A DNA stretch of 64,000 nt from Deltaproteobacteria bacterium (GTDB lineage: Bacteria; UBA10199; GCA-002796325; JACPFF01), in NCBI GenBank assembly GCA_016210045.1, contig JACQUX010000023.1:1-64000 (forward strand), written 5' to 3'. Shown here in pieces: positions 8,025 through 17,225 of the stretch. The first letter of the stretch is position 1; each line of letters opens with the position of its first letter. The notes below the pieces were generated by a model, which saw nothing but the letters and a program-made list of their open reading frames with translations, made no database searches and was not told the origin of the DNA. The translations under genes were made by a program, and so were the position numbers.

Positions 8025-9517
8025 TTCACGTCCTCCCCACCGGGTTTCTTCAGCGTCTTCTCTCCGGCCGGGGTCATGCGGTACTTTTGCAGGCGGCTGT
8101 TGGGTTTGTCCGGCAACGTGTACTCGATGTGCCCGCGCCCAATAAGCGCGCGAATCACCTTGTTGAGCTGCCCCGAAACCTCCTTCTGTCCAAGGCGGGT
8201 GGAAATCTCGGCCTTGCTCAACGCTTCCTGCTCAAGCGACGCGAGCACCCGCAGGGCCAACGACTCTGGCTGCGACTCTGGCCGTGACTCTGGCTGCGAC
8301 TCTGGCCGGGCCGCGTTACCAGCGACCATCTCCGCGTTGAACGTCACGGCCACGAAGCCCTGCCGCTCCTTGAACTTGGGCGGCTTAATACCGTGACGTT
8401 TGCACGCGGCAATCACCCGGTTTGTGCCCCGGCCCCAAACCTCCACCGCGCCGGTACGATGAAAGGCTCCGGCGATCAACGGGTTGACCGGCTTCGAGTC
8501 GTGTTTGCCCGAAAGCTGCTTCACCGTGATGCCGGTGGGAAGACGACCGTAACTGATGATCTCGATCCGGTCGTCGAAGACGGCAATGGCGACGTAGCCG
8601 GAGCCGTGGGAATAGTCGCGGTGCATGACGGCATTCAGCAGAATCTCCCGAAGAGCGTCCATCGGAATCGGGAAGCGATCCTCCCGAAAGATCTTGCCCT
8701 TTGGGAAGCGCGCGCCGAGCGGCATCGTCCGTTCGAGAAAAGCCATGCCTTCCCGCACCATAGCGAAGGCGTGCATATGATCCTGCCGGTTGTCCACGAT
8801 TTCGCCGGTGACCTCGGTGCCCCGGAAACGGCCCATCTTGAGCAGGCACTGGGTGTAGTAGGGGAGGAATCTCGTGCCGTACAGCACCTGCGCCGCCTGT
8901 GTCAGGACGCCGTCAATGCGCAGGCCGAGCCGGTCGAGAATCTCGCCGATGTCGCGGCTCGTTTCCGGTGAAATCCGATTCTGCTGAATGGCAAGATCGC
9001 GCGTCCGCAAGATCTCCTTGCTGTCCAGATCTTTCAACGCCAGGCCTTCGGCGGGAAGGTTCTCCCATCGACGCTTGGCGTGACCACGCTCGACGAGCAG
9101 ACGCTCGTACTTCGCCTGCGGCATTCGGCGCGTCGTGCTGCCGACGCGCTCGTAAGGATGGCCCTCATAGGTAAAGGGCCTGCCATCTCTGCCGCCCTCG
9201 GCCGTGACGACTACAATCTCGCGGCCCTCTTTGCCCTTGATGCGTTCGATGGAAACATGGGCGGGAGGCTCGAAGCGGTCGGCGGCCTGCGCGATATCGC
9301 GGAGGGTTTTGTCGGAAACGTCCTGCCCCTCGGCGGTCCCCTCGGGCCGGACGCCGAAAAGCACGGTGCCTCCGGTCCCATTCAGAAAGGCGCAGAGCGT
9401 CCGCATGCCTTCTTTCAGTTCGCCCGTCGAGCGTTTGAACTCCAGCGTTGCTCCTTCACCCCGCTTCACAAGGGCGGCGACCTGCCCGATGGTTGTGGGA
9501 ATCGATGTGGTCGTCAT
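8021..9517 (-). CDS. AlbA_2 (Schlafen-like) ATP-binding protein with winged-helix tail
   Basis: This 498-residue protein starts at ATG 9517, overlapping the previous stop by four bases. The N-terminus is an AlbA_2 domain (GATLEFKRS..., FLNGTGGTVLFGV). A GHKL-type ATP-binding domain follows (REILLNAVMHRDYS, FDDRIEIISYG, and a glycine-containing GRGTNRVI). The C-terminus is a winged helix. A Pro-Glu-Ser linker made of four 12-base units separates the last two. Proteins of this plan are often labelled RecG-like or putative transcriptional regulators and are common in defence islands. The biochemical role is not settled. A regulatory or DNA-binding role in the island is likely. Confidence 0.88.
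   Translation of the reverse strand: MTTTSIPTTIGQVAALVKRGEGATLEFKRSTGELKEGMRTLCAFLNGTGGTVLFGVRPEGTAEGQDVSDKTLRDIAQAADRFEPPAHVSIERIKGKEGREIVVVTAEGGRDGRPFTYEGHPYERVGSTTRRMPQAKYERLLVERGHAKRRWENLPAEGLALKDLDSKEILRTRDLAIQQNRISPETSRDIGEILDRLGLRIDGVLTQAAQVLYGTRFLPYYTQCLLKMGRFRGTEVTGEIVDNRQDHMHAFAMVREGMAFLERTMPLGARFPKGKIFREDRFPIPMDALREILLNAVMHRDYSHGSGYVAIAVFDDRIEIISYGRLPTGITVKQLSGKHDSKPVNPLIAGAFHRTGAVEVWGRGTNRVIAACKRHGIKPPKFKERQGFVAVTFNAEMVAGNAARPESQPESRPESQPESLALRVLASLEQEALSKAEISTRLGQKEVSGQLNKVIRALIGRGHIEYTLPDKPNSRLQKYRMTPAGEKTLKKPGGEDVK
8262..8309 (-). repeat. Four tandem 12-base units encoding a Pro-Glu-Ser linker
   Basis: Four near-identical 12-mers lie head to tail, on the plus strand GACTCTGGCTGC alternating with GACTCTGGCCGT or a close variant. 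They encode the alternating PESQ/PESR linker before the winged helix of the AlbA_2 protein. Copy changes would alter linker length without changing frame, because the unit is a multiple of three. Confidence 0.85.
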
Positions 9518-12500
9518 GGACGTTCGCCTCCATACGGAGGCGAATTCTCGCGCACCTGCATCGGCTGGGTCATGGCGTTCACCGCCAGGTAGTAGTGCGC
9601 GACCTTCGTGACCTCGTGCCATTCCAGCCGGGCCGGGTCCTTGACCGGCTCCTGGAGAATGGGCTTGGCGTTGCAGTTGGTGACGATGTAGAGGAAATAG
9701 CAGTCCCGCCGATCCTCGGCCACGCGCCGCTCGTTGGGCGTGAGCAGGATCGTTCCGGTTTCCGCGCCCAGGCCCTTGACCTCGATGAGGCGCAGCTCGC
9801 CGGAGTTGAGGTCGAGGCTCGTGATGTCGTAGCCGAGGTTTTTCTCGTGGACGTCGTAGACCTGCCGCCCCTGGGCTTGCTCGTGCTCCATGACGATCCG
9901 CATGGCCGTGGCTTCGGTTTCCAGGTTCTGCCGAAGATGCTTCAGCTCGGGGGCCTCGCGCTCGGGATGGGGAAGAACGATGACGCTGGCGATCCGCTCG
10001 ACTGTCTGCAGGGAAAGCGACCGCTGGCGTTCGAGCTCCTGCCTGCGCCGCTCGCGCCGGGCCAGAAGTTCGGCGTGACGGTTCTCCGCCTGAGCTAAGC
10101 GGCCGTCGGCTCCGGCCACGCCCTTTTCCTTGTCCTCGTTCGCCTTGCCGATCTCCTCGTCCGCGCGCTGAAGAAGCTCGGTCAGGGAAAGTTCCACATG
10201 CTCCGTAATGCGCTCAACTTCGGCCAGGCGCTCCTTCCGGGTCTCCTCCAGAAACGGCTGCAAGGCCTGTTCATGAAGCGCGGCAGTCGCCTCGGGGGCC
10301 GATGCCACTTCAGGGAGGCGTTCGGGTAGTTTCGCCGGGGCGAAGTTGCCCAGCATGCTCGGCTCCCGCAGGTTCGTGGCACCGTCTGCCGCAAGCTCGA
10401 CGGCGAACAGCCGCTCATGGACCACAGCCCCAAGCCCGTCCACGACGCGGGCGCGGTAGAAATCCATCCGGGCGGGTTTCTCGTGCTGGAGCGAGTAAAA
10501 ACAAGCGCCCTTGGAGAACGGCTCCCGCGCCGAGTGGAACGTGTGCCGCCGAACGGCCTCGAAGAGCGGATGGCCAGGGGTCACCCATTCCAGGTTGTTC
10601 TTCTCGGCGGTGTCCCGGTCGGCGGAACATCGCGGGTACTTGTTGGCGAGCGCTGGGAGCTTCCAGTCCGGCTCCCGCTCGTAATTCCGTAGCACCGGTG
10701 GCGTGCGCGCGGGCTCGAAGGCGTGCGGCAAGACGGTCACGGGCTTCATCTTGAACGGGACGTACTCGGCTGCGTCGCGGATGAACCGGGCGATGGTCTC
10801 CGGCACCACGCGCCGCTCCTGCGCCCGCGCCCGACGCTCAACCAGCATTTCCAGGTTGAGCTTCTTGGAGGCCAGCCCTTCCAGGGCGTTCTGGCAGATG
10901 GCCCGGAACTGGCCCTCGTCCACGTCTTTCAGCAAGCGATCCTCGAGGTCGGCGTCGCCCAGCTTCCCGGCGTAGTACTCGCGCAGGATGCGCTCCACGT
11001 GCGCCGATGGAAGAACCTCGCCCACCACGTTGAAGACCGCATCGTCGTCAAGGGCGTCTCGGATTTCCTGCAGCTTCTCCAAGAGCCGCTGAAGTACCCG
11101 GCCCTCGATGGTGTTCGTGGCCACGAAGTTGAAGATCAGACAGTCTTTGCGCTGGCCGTACCGGTGGATGCGCCCCATGCGCTGTTCGAGTCGGTTCGGG
11201 TTCCAGGGGATGTCGTAGTTGAAGAGGATATTGCAGCACTGGAGGTTGATCCCCTCGCCCGCCGCCTCGGTAGCGGCAAGGACCTGGATCGCCCCGTCGC
11301 GGAACTGCTGTTCCGAATAGAGACGCGTGCCGGGGTCGTTGCGCGAGCCCGGCCTCATGCCACCGTGAATGCAGCCGACTTCGAAGCCCCAGGATTTCAG
11401 CTTCCCCATCAGATAGTCGAGCGTGTCCTTGAACTCGGTGAAGATGAGAAGGCGTTTTTCCCGATGGTCGAAGAACCCTTCCTTCTGGAGAAGGTCCCGG
11501 AGCTTGGAGAGCTTGGCTTCGGTATTCGAATCCTCGACGGCCTGGGCTTGCACGGCGAGCTCGCGGAGTTCAGAAATCTCTTCCCGGACCTGTTCGGTAT
11601 TTCCGGCCAGCGTGATCGCCTCGAGCATCTGCTCCAGCCGCTCGCGCTCGTCCTCCTCCATTTCCTCGATTTCCTCGGGATCGGGCAGATCGGGCGGGGC
11701 AAGGCGAACCAGTTCCTGCGCGCGTTTCAGTCCTTCTTCCAGTCTGCGCGCACGATTCTCCAGACTGTGCCGCATGGCGTAGGTGCTGGAGGCGAGCCTT
11801 CTCTGGTAGAGGGACATCAGGAAGCCGACCGCACGGGCACGGGGATCGTCCCCTTGGGCGGCCGCCTTCGCGCTTTGTCGTTTCACGAAACGGGTGATCT
11901 CTTTGTAAAGCTCGAACTCCGGGCCGTCCATCTGGAAGTCCACCGTGTGCGGAATGCGCTTGGTGAAAATCTTCTCCGCCACCCAGGTGCCGTCCGGCCG
12001 CCGTTCGGGGAAGTAGACCATCGCCTCCTTGGTGCGGCGCAGGTAGAACGGCGCTCGGCGACGGTTCATGGCCTCATGGATGGACTTCACATCCGCGTAG
12101 GCGTCCACATCGAGAAGCTGCAAGAACAAGCTGAAGTTCGTGGGATCGCCCTTGTGCGGCGTGGCCGTGAGCAACAGCAGATGGTCGGCCGTGTCCCGGA
12201 GGAGTTCTCCAAGCGCGTAGCGCGCCGTCTTGCGGGCGGGCGGGGTCCAGGACATCCGGTGGGCCTCGTCCACGATGATCAGGTCCCACTGGACCTGCTT
12301 CAGACCCGGCAGGATCTCGGTGCGTTTGGCCAGATCGAGCGACGTGATGATCTTCTTCTGTTCGATCCACTGGTTGACGCCGAACTGGTCGCGGATGTCG
12401 CTGCCTTTGAGGACGAGAAACTTTTCGTCGAACTTCTCCTTGAGTTCCCGTTGCCACTGGAAGGCAAGGTTCGCCGGGCAGACCACGAGGACGCGTTCCG

Positions 12501-12951
12501 CCAGACCGCGCAATTGAAGCTCGCGGATAAGCAGGCCCGCCATGATCGTCTTCCCGGCCCCGGCATCGTCGGCCAGCAGAAACCGCACGCGCGCGAGCTT
12601 CAGGAGGTAGTCGTAGACCGCTTCGAGCTGGTGCGGCAGGGGATCGACGCGCGAGATCGAGAGGCCGAAATACGGATCGAATTCCCAGGCTAGCCCAAGC
12701 GAGTAGGCCTGGAGACCCAACCAGAGAAGGCGCCCATCGCCGTCGTAGGTGAAACCGGCATCGAGAACGGTCAGGCCTTCCAGATCGCGGGCGGTCAACG
12801 AGACCTTGCGGAATCGCTCGGACTGGGTGCCGACGAGCCCCACGATCCATGCGCCGTTCCCGCTGGTCTGTACCGTTTCCACGCGCATCGGCTCGTTGAA
12901 GAGCGGACCGGAGACGATAGCGCCGACGCGAAACGGTGAGTCGTTCTGCAC
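9514..12951 (-). CDS. SNF2-type helicase with DUF3883-like C-terminal domain
   Basis: This 1145-residue protein probably heads the operon, starting at GTG 12951. An N-terminal ~100-residue beta domain precedes the ATPase. Walker A is DDAGAGKT (128-135), the DEAH box is at 228-231, motif III is LLTATPHKGD, and motifs V-VI include EGINLQCCN and RLEQRMGRIHRYGQ. The extreme C-terminus (about 1030-1130) has IEVKGLG and LTPNERRVAEDR, the pattern of a DUF3883 domain, a PD-(D/E)XK-like fold. Such SNF2-DUF3883 proteins accompany methylases in restriction-like islands and are similar in plan to DISARM DrmD. It likely couples ATP-driven DNA tracking to nuclease or DNA-end recognition. Confidence 0.9.
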   Translation of the reverse strand: MQNDSPFRVGAIVSGPLFNEPMRVETVQTSGNGAWIVGLVGTQSERFRKVSLTARDLEGLTVLDAGFTYDGDGRLLWLGLQAYSLGLAWEFDPYFGLSISRVDPLPHQLEAVYDYLLKLARVRFLLADDAGAGKTIMAGLLIRELQLRGLAERVLVVCPANLAFQWQRELKEKFDEKFLVLKGSDIRDQFGVNQWIEQKKIITSLDLAKRTEILPGLKQVQWDLIIVDEAHRMSWTPPARKTARYALGELLRDTADHLLLLTATPHKGDPTNFSLFLQLLDVDAYADVKSIHEAMNRRRAPFYLRRTKEAMVYFPERRPDGTWVAEKIFTKRIPHTVDFQMDGPEFELYKEITRFVKRQSAKAAAQGDDPRARAVGFLMSLYQRRLASSTYAMRHSLENRARRLEEGLKRAQELVRLAPPDLPDPEEIEEMEEDERERLEQMLEAITLAGNTEQVREEISELRELAVQAQAVEDSNTEAKLSKLRDLLQKEGFFDHREKRLLIFTEFKDTLDYLMGKLKSWGFEVGCIHGGMRPGSRNDPGTRLYSEQQFRDGAIQVLAATEAAGEGINLQCCNILFNYDIPWNPNRLEQRMGRIHRYGQRKDCLIFNFVATNTIEGRVLQRLLEKLQEIRDALDDDAVFNVVGEVLPSAHVERILREYYAGKLGDADLEDRLLKDVDEGQFRAICQNALEGLASKKLNLEMLVERRARAQERRVVPETIARFIRDAAEYVPFKMKPVTVLPHAFEPARTPPVLRNYEREPDWKLPALANKYPRCSADRDTAEKNNLEWVTPGHPLFEAVRRHTFHSAREPFSKGACFYSLQHEKPARMDFYRARVVDGLGAVVHERLFAVELAADGATNLREPSMLGNFAPAKLPERLPEVASAPEATAALHEQALQPFLEETRKERLAEVERITEHVELSLTELLQRADEEIGKANEDKEKGVAGADGRLAQAENRHAELLARRERRRQELERQRSLSLQTVERIASVIVLPHPEREAPELKHLRQNLETEATAMRIVMEHEQAQGRQVYDVHEKNLGYDITSLDLNSGELRLIEVKGLGAETGTILLTPNERRVAEDRRDCYFLYIVTNCNAKPILQEPVKDPARLEWHEVTKVAHYYLAVNAMTQPMQVRENSPPYGGERP

Positions 12952-13082
12952 CGGCCAATGGTTACTATGAATGACAAGCGTGCGGCAAGTCTAGAGCGAG
13001 AAGACGCGGAGAGCCGGGCCGTTGTACAGAAATGCGGAGCCAGTCGATCAGTTTCACCGGCGTTGGCTGCGGCGCCCCGCAG

Positions 13083-13315
13083 GCCCCCCATTCAAGGCCC
13101 GCAACCGGCTTTGCCGGTGCGGACTGCGGGGGGATACCATCCGCGCTGTCGCGCTACGGGTACTTCCTCGCCGACCCAGCCTGCGGCTGGGTGCCCGGCT
13201 CAGTCGTGGCCAGGCGGTGCCGTCCTTCTTAATGATTGAGTAACACCGGCGGCGCTGCGCTGGCCCCCCATTCAAGGCCCGCAACTGGCTTTGCCGGTGC
13301 GGGCTGCGGGGGGAT
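13083..13315. repeat. Pair of 53-bp direct repeats, 180 bp apart
   Basis: Copies at 13083-13135 and 13263-13315 are identical except at two positions (C/T and A/G). Each begins GCCCCCCATTCAAGGCCCGC and ends in a G-run plus AT. Each contains the mini-hairpin ACCGGC-TTT-GCCGGT (or its one-base variant) and is partly self-complementary over its whole length, as in REP or small MITE-like elements. Confidence 0.85.
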
Positions 13316-13391
13316 GGGGGGTATGGTGTTGGGCGGCCGCGCATATTGAATGATGCGAGTAGCTCCAGCCGCCCAACACCATACCCCCCAT
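13314..13391. repeat. Perfect 24-bp inverted repeat with 30-base loop beside tRNA-Pro
   Basis: Arms at 13314-13337 (ATGGGGGGTATGGTGTTGGG plus CGGC) and 13368-13391 are exact reverse complements. The 30-base loop is AT-richer. The right arm ends six bases from the tRNA-Pro 3' end. No T-run follows either arm, so a classical intrinsic terminator is not indicated. It may be a recombination or mobile-element end, or a processing hairpin for the tRNA transcript. Confidence 0.85.
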
Positions 13392-13397
13392 TCTAAT

Positions 13398-13473
<76 letters not shown>

Positions 13474-13770
13474 AGATGACGTACTGCGAAGCGCCCCTGT
13501 AGCGAAACTCGCGGACACATGCCACATTTTTTTTGCCGCCTTTTTGCCGCCTTGAATGTCGATTGCCAGGGCGGGGCTTACCCAGGGAGTTCAACTGCCT
13601 GGAAAATCACGCTGAATGGACCACACGACGGACGCGTTGTGTATGAAAGGGTGTTGAGTGACCCAAGTAGGGGACGACGGCGTTCAGCAACAGTATGGTT
13701 TTCTTCACATTTTTTTTGCGGCGTTGAGGCACGGCCCTTGCTATGATTCCGTCTGGGGGAGACAAACTCG
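13474..13770. other. Intergenic region upstream of lipoprotein gene
   Basis: No gene is seen. It holds the upstream region of the tRNA-Pro on the minus side and of the lipoprotein gene on the plus side. Short T-rich tracts occur (TTTTTTTT at about 13526 and in 13708-13716). A GGGGGAG ribosome-binding site precedes the ATG at 13771. Confidence 0.6.
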
Positions 13771-15681
13771 ATGAAAACAATGTGGTCCATGCGGTCGGTG
13801 CTGGGTGTGGCAGCGGTCATGTTTGTGTTGTGTTGCGGGGCGGGGTGCGGGTCTTCCGTCGGCAATAGTGCGAGCTCCAGCTCGACCGGAGACACGGTGA
13901 ACATTACCGGGACGGTGTATGCGCCGAGCGGGCTGACTGGCAATGTCAGTGTCAAGGGCGTGGGCGGGCGCAAAGCGGTGACGGAAAGTGCTGCCACCGG
14001 ATTGACGTGCGCGCTGTTTACCTTCGAAGGTGAGCACGTTGGGTCGGCGACCAGCGGGAGTGATGGGAGTTTTACGATTCAAGCCAGTGTGGCCACACTA
14101 CGGCCTGCCGGCGGGAGTGCGAGTTGGTCTGAGCGCGTGGCGGTGCGCTGCCGGAATGCGGATGGATCGATCGAGGTCCAGACCTACGCGGAAATCAGTG
14201 TGATCGAAGGCACGACGGCGAGTGTGAGTGTCGGCGATCTGACCAGTGTCACGACGCAAGCGACATTGGCGGTGCGGCGCGTGCTCGGTTGCGATTGGTC
14301 GGCGGCGGCGTGCAGCGTGCCGGCGGCGACCGACCTCTCGTGTCTCTTCGCCGCGCAACGCGCGCTCTTCGACGAGGCCGATGGTAACGACGACGGCGTG
14401 GAGCAAGCAGCGGGAGAAATTTTACGGGTGATGAATGGATTGCAAGCCGCCGGGGTTTCGCTGGAAGCGATCGGGTACGACAGCCTTGCGGATTTCACGT
14501 TGGCGCTGCGGAGCGGTGCAGTGGAGAGCGCGCGCTTAGAGTCGATTGCGGCAGCGGTGGCGAGTCTGCTCGAACTGGATGCGAGTGTCATCGTGACGCG
14601 GTTGCAGTCGGCGGCGGCGTTGCTGAATGCGACCGATACGGTGCTCGGTCAGACGATCGCAGGCGCGGTGGGGCAAACGACGCTCGCCAGCGGGGCGACG
14701 TTCTGCGCGGAAGCGGAGGCCGACGATGCCGTGATGGAAGCGCTGCTGGCGCCGGTGCTTGCGGCGACGTCGGTCGAAGACTTGACGGAAACCTATTCTG
14801 AGGCAGGGGCGTGGGCGGTGATCGCGTCGGTTGTGACGACAGCGGCGGACGCAGGGACGCTTGCCGATTTGCGCGAGGCGCTCGACGACCTCGACGCGTA
14901 TTTGGCGCTCTATAATGGGGACTTCAGCACTGTCTATGTGGATGGCGCGGTTGATGGCACCACGATTATCGGATTGTTGGGTGTGATGGCGGATCAAGAT
15001 GCCGCGGCCTCGACGACAGAACAACGCGAGTTCATGGAAGGTTGGCAGCGCTTGATCGTGGCGGATGGGGGCTGGACGGAGTTTGTTGCCGACGGGAGCT
15101 ACAACGACGAAATGGCGGACTTCGTCTGCGCGAATTTCTATGACGACAGTTTCGATCCCGACACGTTTGACTTCTTGGAGTTTACCGAAACAATCGACGC
15201 CGTTGACGCGTCGGTCACCGGTTCGACGTGCGACGAGTTGAGCACCTATGAAGAACGGCTGGCCTGTTATGACCAGTCGGTCGGCGATGTGGAGGGCGGT
15301 GAGATGGTGGATGGCGCGGGCGATCCGGCCCCGGCCGACGCGCCGACGGTGCTCACATTTGTTCCCGCCGATGGAGGCAGTGTGGCCTGGTCGCATAGCT
15401 TGTCGCTTGCGGCGACGTTTAGTGCCGACATGGATGCCAGTTCACTGACGAGTGAGGTCTTTACCTTCGAGGCCATCGATTCACAGGGAACGGTCATGCG
15501 TCGCATCTTGGGAACTGTGGCGTACGACGCGACTCGCCGCGAAGCGGTCTTTACGCCATCCGACATCTATGAAGTCTATTCCGGCCAAACGTATCGTGCG
15601 GCGTTGGCCGCTTCGATTACGGATGCTGTCGGGACATCGCTCGGTGTGCCGTACAGTTGGACATTTACCGTTACATATTAA
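13771..15681 (+). CDS. Predicted lipoprotein with C-terminal bacterial Ig-like domain
   Basis: This 636-residue protein has a signal peptide with a hydrophobic core (residues 8-20) ending at a Cys-rich GAGC (Cys26), a probable though non-ideal lipobox because glycine sits at -3. A short beta-rich stretch follows (about 45-110), then a long helical middle with many Ala/Asp/Glu residues. The last ~100 residues read like a Big_5/SbsA-type Ig domain (FVPADGGSV..., FSADMDASSL, and a WTFTVTY end). It is probably exposed on the outer membrane or cell surface. No enzymatic motif is visible. A GGGGGAG ribosome-binding site precedes the start. It is convergent with nothing and lies just before xseA. 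Confidence 0.85.
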   Translation: MKTMWSMRSVLGVAAVMFVLCCGAGCGSSVGNSASSSSTGDTVNITGTVYAPSGLTGNVSVKGVGGRKAVTESAATGLTCALFTFEGEHVGSATSGSDGSFTIQASVATLRPAGGSASWSERVAVRCRNADGSIEVQTYAEISVIEGTTASVSVGDLTSVTTQATLAVRRVLGCDWSAAACSVPAATDLSCLFAAQRALFDEADGNDDGVEQAAGEILRVMNGLQAAGVSLEAIGYDSLADFTLALRSGAVESARLESIAAAVASLLELDASVIVTRLQSAAALLNATDTVLGQTIAGAVGQTTLASGATFCAEAEADDAVMEALLAPVLAATSVEDLTETYSEAGAWAVIASVVTTAADAGTLADLREALDDLDAYLALYNGDFSTVYVDGAVDGTTIIGLLGVMADQDAAASTTEQREFMEGWQRLIVADGGWTEFVADGSYNDEMADFVCANFYDDSFDPDTFDFLEFTETIDAVDASVTGSTCDELSTYEERLACYDQSVGDVEGGEMVDGAGDPAPADAPTVLTFVPADGGSVAWSHSLSLAATFSADMDASSLTSEVFTFEAIDSQGTVMRRILGTVAYDATRREAVFTPSDIYEVYSGQTYRAALAASITDAVGTSLGVPYSWTFTVTY

Positions 15682-15748
15682 TACGGCAGGACTGCGGCGG
15701 GCTGAATTCCGCTTGCGCCGGGCGGCGGAAGTGCGTTATCCGCGCGGC

Positions 15749-16984
15749 GTGGAGCAACAAGATCTCGTTTTTTCTGCATCTGCAGCGCCGACACCCCATA
15801 TCCATACCGTGGTTGAACTGATGCGTCTGGTGAAGGGGCAGCTCGACCGCACCTTCGCCGATGTGTGGGTGGTTGGCGAGGTCTCCGGATTTCGTCCGTC
15901 GAATGCCGGGCATTGTTATTTTGATTTGAAGGACAGCGACAGCGCCGTGCATGTCGCGCTGTTTCGTGGTGTGGCCCAGAAGGTTCGGTTTCGGATCGAG
16001 AACGGCATGGAATTGGTGTGTCACGGCAAGCTCGATTTGTATACCAAACGCGGCGATTTGACGCTGGTGGTTGATACGTTGGAACCCAAAGGGGTCGGGG
16101 CGCTGCAATTGGCGTTCGAGCAATTGAAGGCGCAGTTGGCGAAAGAGGGCTTGTTCAATCCGGAGCGAAAACGGCGGCTCCCGTTTTTCCCGCGACGCGT
16201 CGGGATTGTGACGTCGCCGACCGGTGCCGCGATTCGCGATATGTTACATGTGCTGCAACGGCGGGCGCCCGGAGTGGATGTCGTGTTGGCGCCGGCGCGA
16301 GTGCAGGGCGACGGCGCAGCGGCTGAAGTGGCGGCGGCGATTCAGTTGTTGGACGCGCGGGGAGATTGTGATGTGCTGATTGTCGGGCGCGGCGGTGGCT
16401 CGATGGAAGACTTGTGGGCGTTCAACGAGGAAGTGGTGGCGCGGGCAATCGCGGCGTGTCGCACGCCATTGATCAGTGCGATCGGCCACGAGATCGATTT
16501 TACGATTGCGGATTTTGTCGCGGACGTGCGGGCGCCGACGCCGTCGGCCGCGGCGGAAATCGTTGCGCCCGCGCGGGCGGATTTGGTGACTCAGATCGTC
16601 GGTTTGCGGCAGCGGCTGCGCGTGGGATTGCGGCGCTGGTGGGAGCTACGCGCGCAGCGGATTGCCGACGTGCGGCGCCGGTTGCGGCCGCCGACGGAGC
16701 GGTTTGCAAATTATCTGTTGCAGATCGATCATGCCCGCGAACGGTTGGCGCAGCAGATGCGGCGCGGGCTGGAATTGCGGCTATCACAGTGCGCGCAATT
16801 GCGGTCGGAGTTGGAGCATCTGTCGCCGCTGGCGGTGCTCACGCGCGGCTACGCCGTGTTGACGCGCGTGGCGGATGGTTCAGTCGTGACGCACGTCACG
16901 GCGTTGCAGCGGGGCGAGTCGGTGCGCGTGCGGGTTGCGGCGGGTGCGTTTGAAGCCATTGTGGGGGAGATCTATGAAACCTGA
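15749..16984 (+). CDS. xseA: Exodeoxyribonuclease VII large subunit
   Basis: XseA is the catalytic and DNA-binding subunit of exonuclease VII, which degrades single-stranded DNA from both ends. The N-terminal OB fold is seen (VWVVGEVSGFRPSNAGHCYF). The conserved core follows (GIVTSPTGAAIRDMLHVL; VGRGGGSMEDLWAFNEE; SAIGHEIDFTIADFVAD; RAPTPSAAAE). The tail ends with a typical SPLAVLTRGYAVL block. The likely start is GTG 15749; an in-frame GTG at 15731 is possible, and neither has a strong ribosome-binding site. The stop overlaps xseB. Length (411 residues) is normal. Confidence 0.95.
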   Translation: MEQQDLVFSASAAPTPHIHTVVELMRLVKGQLDRTFADVWVVGEVSGFRPSNAGHCYFDLKDSDSAVHVALFRGVAQKVRFRIENGMELVCHGKLDLYTKRGDLTLVVDTLEPKGVGALQLAFEQLKAQLAKEGLFNPERKRRLPFFPRRVGIVTSPTGAAIRDMLHVLQRRAPGVDVVLAPARVQGDGAAAEVAAAIQLLDARGDCDVLIVGRGGGSMEDLWAFNEEVVARAIAACRTPLISAIGHEIDFTIADFVADVRAPTPSAAAEIVAPARADLVTQIVGLRQRLRVGLRRWWELRAQRIADVRRRLRPPTERFANYLLQIDHARERLAQQMRRGLELRLSQCAQLRSELEHLSPLAVLTRGYAVLTRVADGSVVTHVTALQRGESVRVRVAAGAFEAIVGEIYET

Positions 16985-17225
16985 ACAACCGAGTGCGTTG
17001 CTGTTCGAAGACGCGATGCGGGAACTCGAGGCGCGGGTGCGTGAATTGGAGGGCGGCAATCTCACGTTGGACCAGTCGATTGCCGTGTTCGAGGCGGGCA
17101 CACAGTTGGCGCGGCAATGCGAGATGCGGCTGGCCGAGGCCAAGGGGAAGGTCGAGATTTTGTTGAAACAGGCGAATGGGGAAGTTGCGGCGGAACCGTT
17201 CACGGCGACGGAATCGGAGCGCTAA
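16974..17225 (+). CDS. xseB: Exodeoxyribonuclease VII small subunit
   Basis: This 83-residue protein is an XseB with the characteristic helical hairpin LFEDAMRELEARVRELEGG followed by LTLDQSIAVFEAG and CEMRLAEAKGKVEIL. It forms the multi-copy partner of XseA. It starts inside the end of xseA (11-base overlap), and its stop overlaps the ispA start (TAATG). Translational coupling is therefore expected through the whole xseA-xseB-ispA run. Confidence 0.96.
   Translation: MKPEQPSALLFEDAMRELEARVRELEGGNLTLDQSIAVFEAGTQLARQCEMRLAEAKGKVEILLKQANGEVAAEPFTATESER

Noticed and set aside
10723-12693. Long plus-strand open frame opposite the SNF2-DUF3883 gene
   Set aside because: Antisense shadow caused by high GC; the minus-strand protein has full helicase motifs.
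3661-12951. Assignment of the island to DISARM
   Set aside because: SNF2 helicases resemble DrmD in plan, but drmA, drmB, drmC and a DISARM methylase are not visible.
13083-13315. CRISPR array reading of the repeats
   Set aside because: Only two 53-bp copies with a 127-base gap and no cas genes; not an array.
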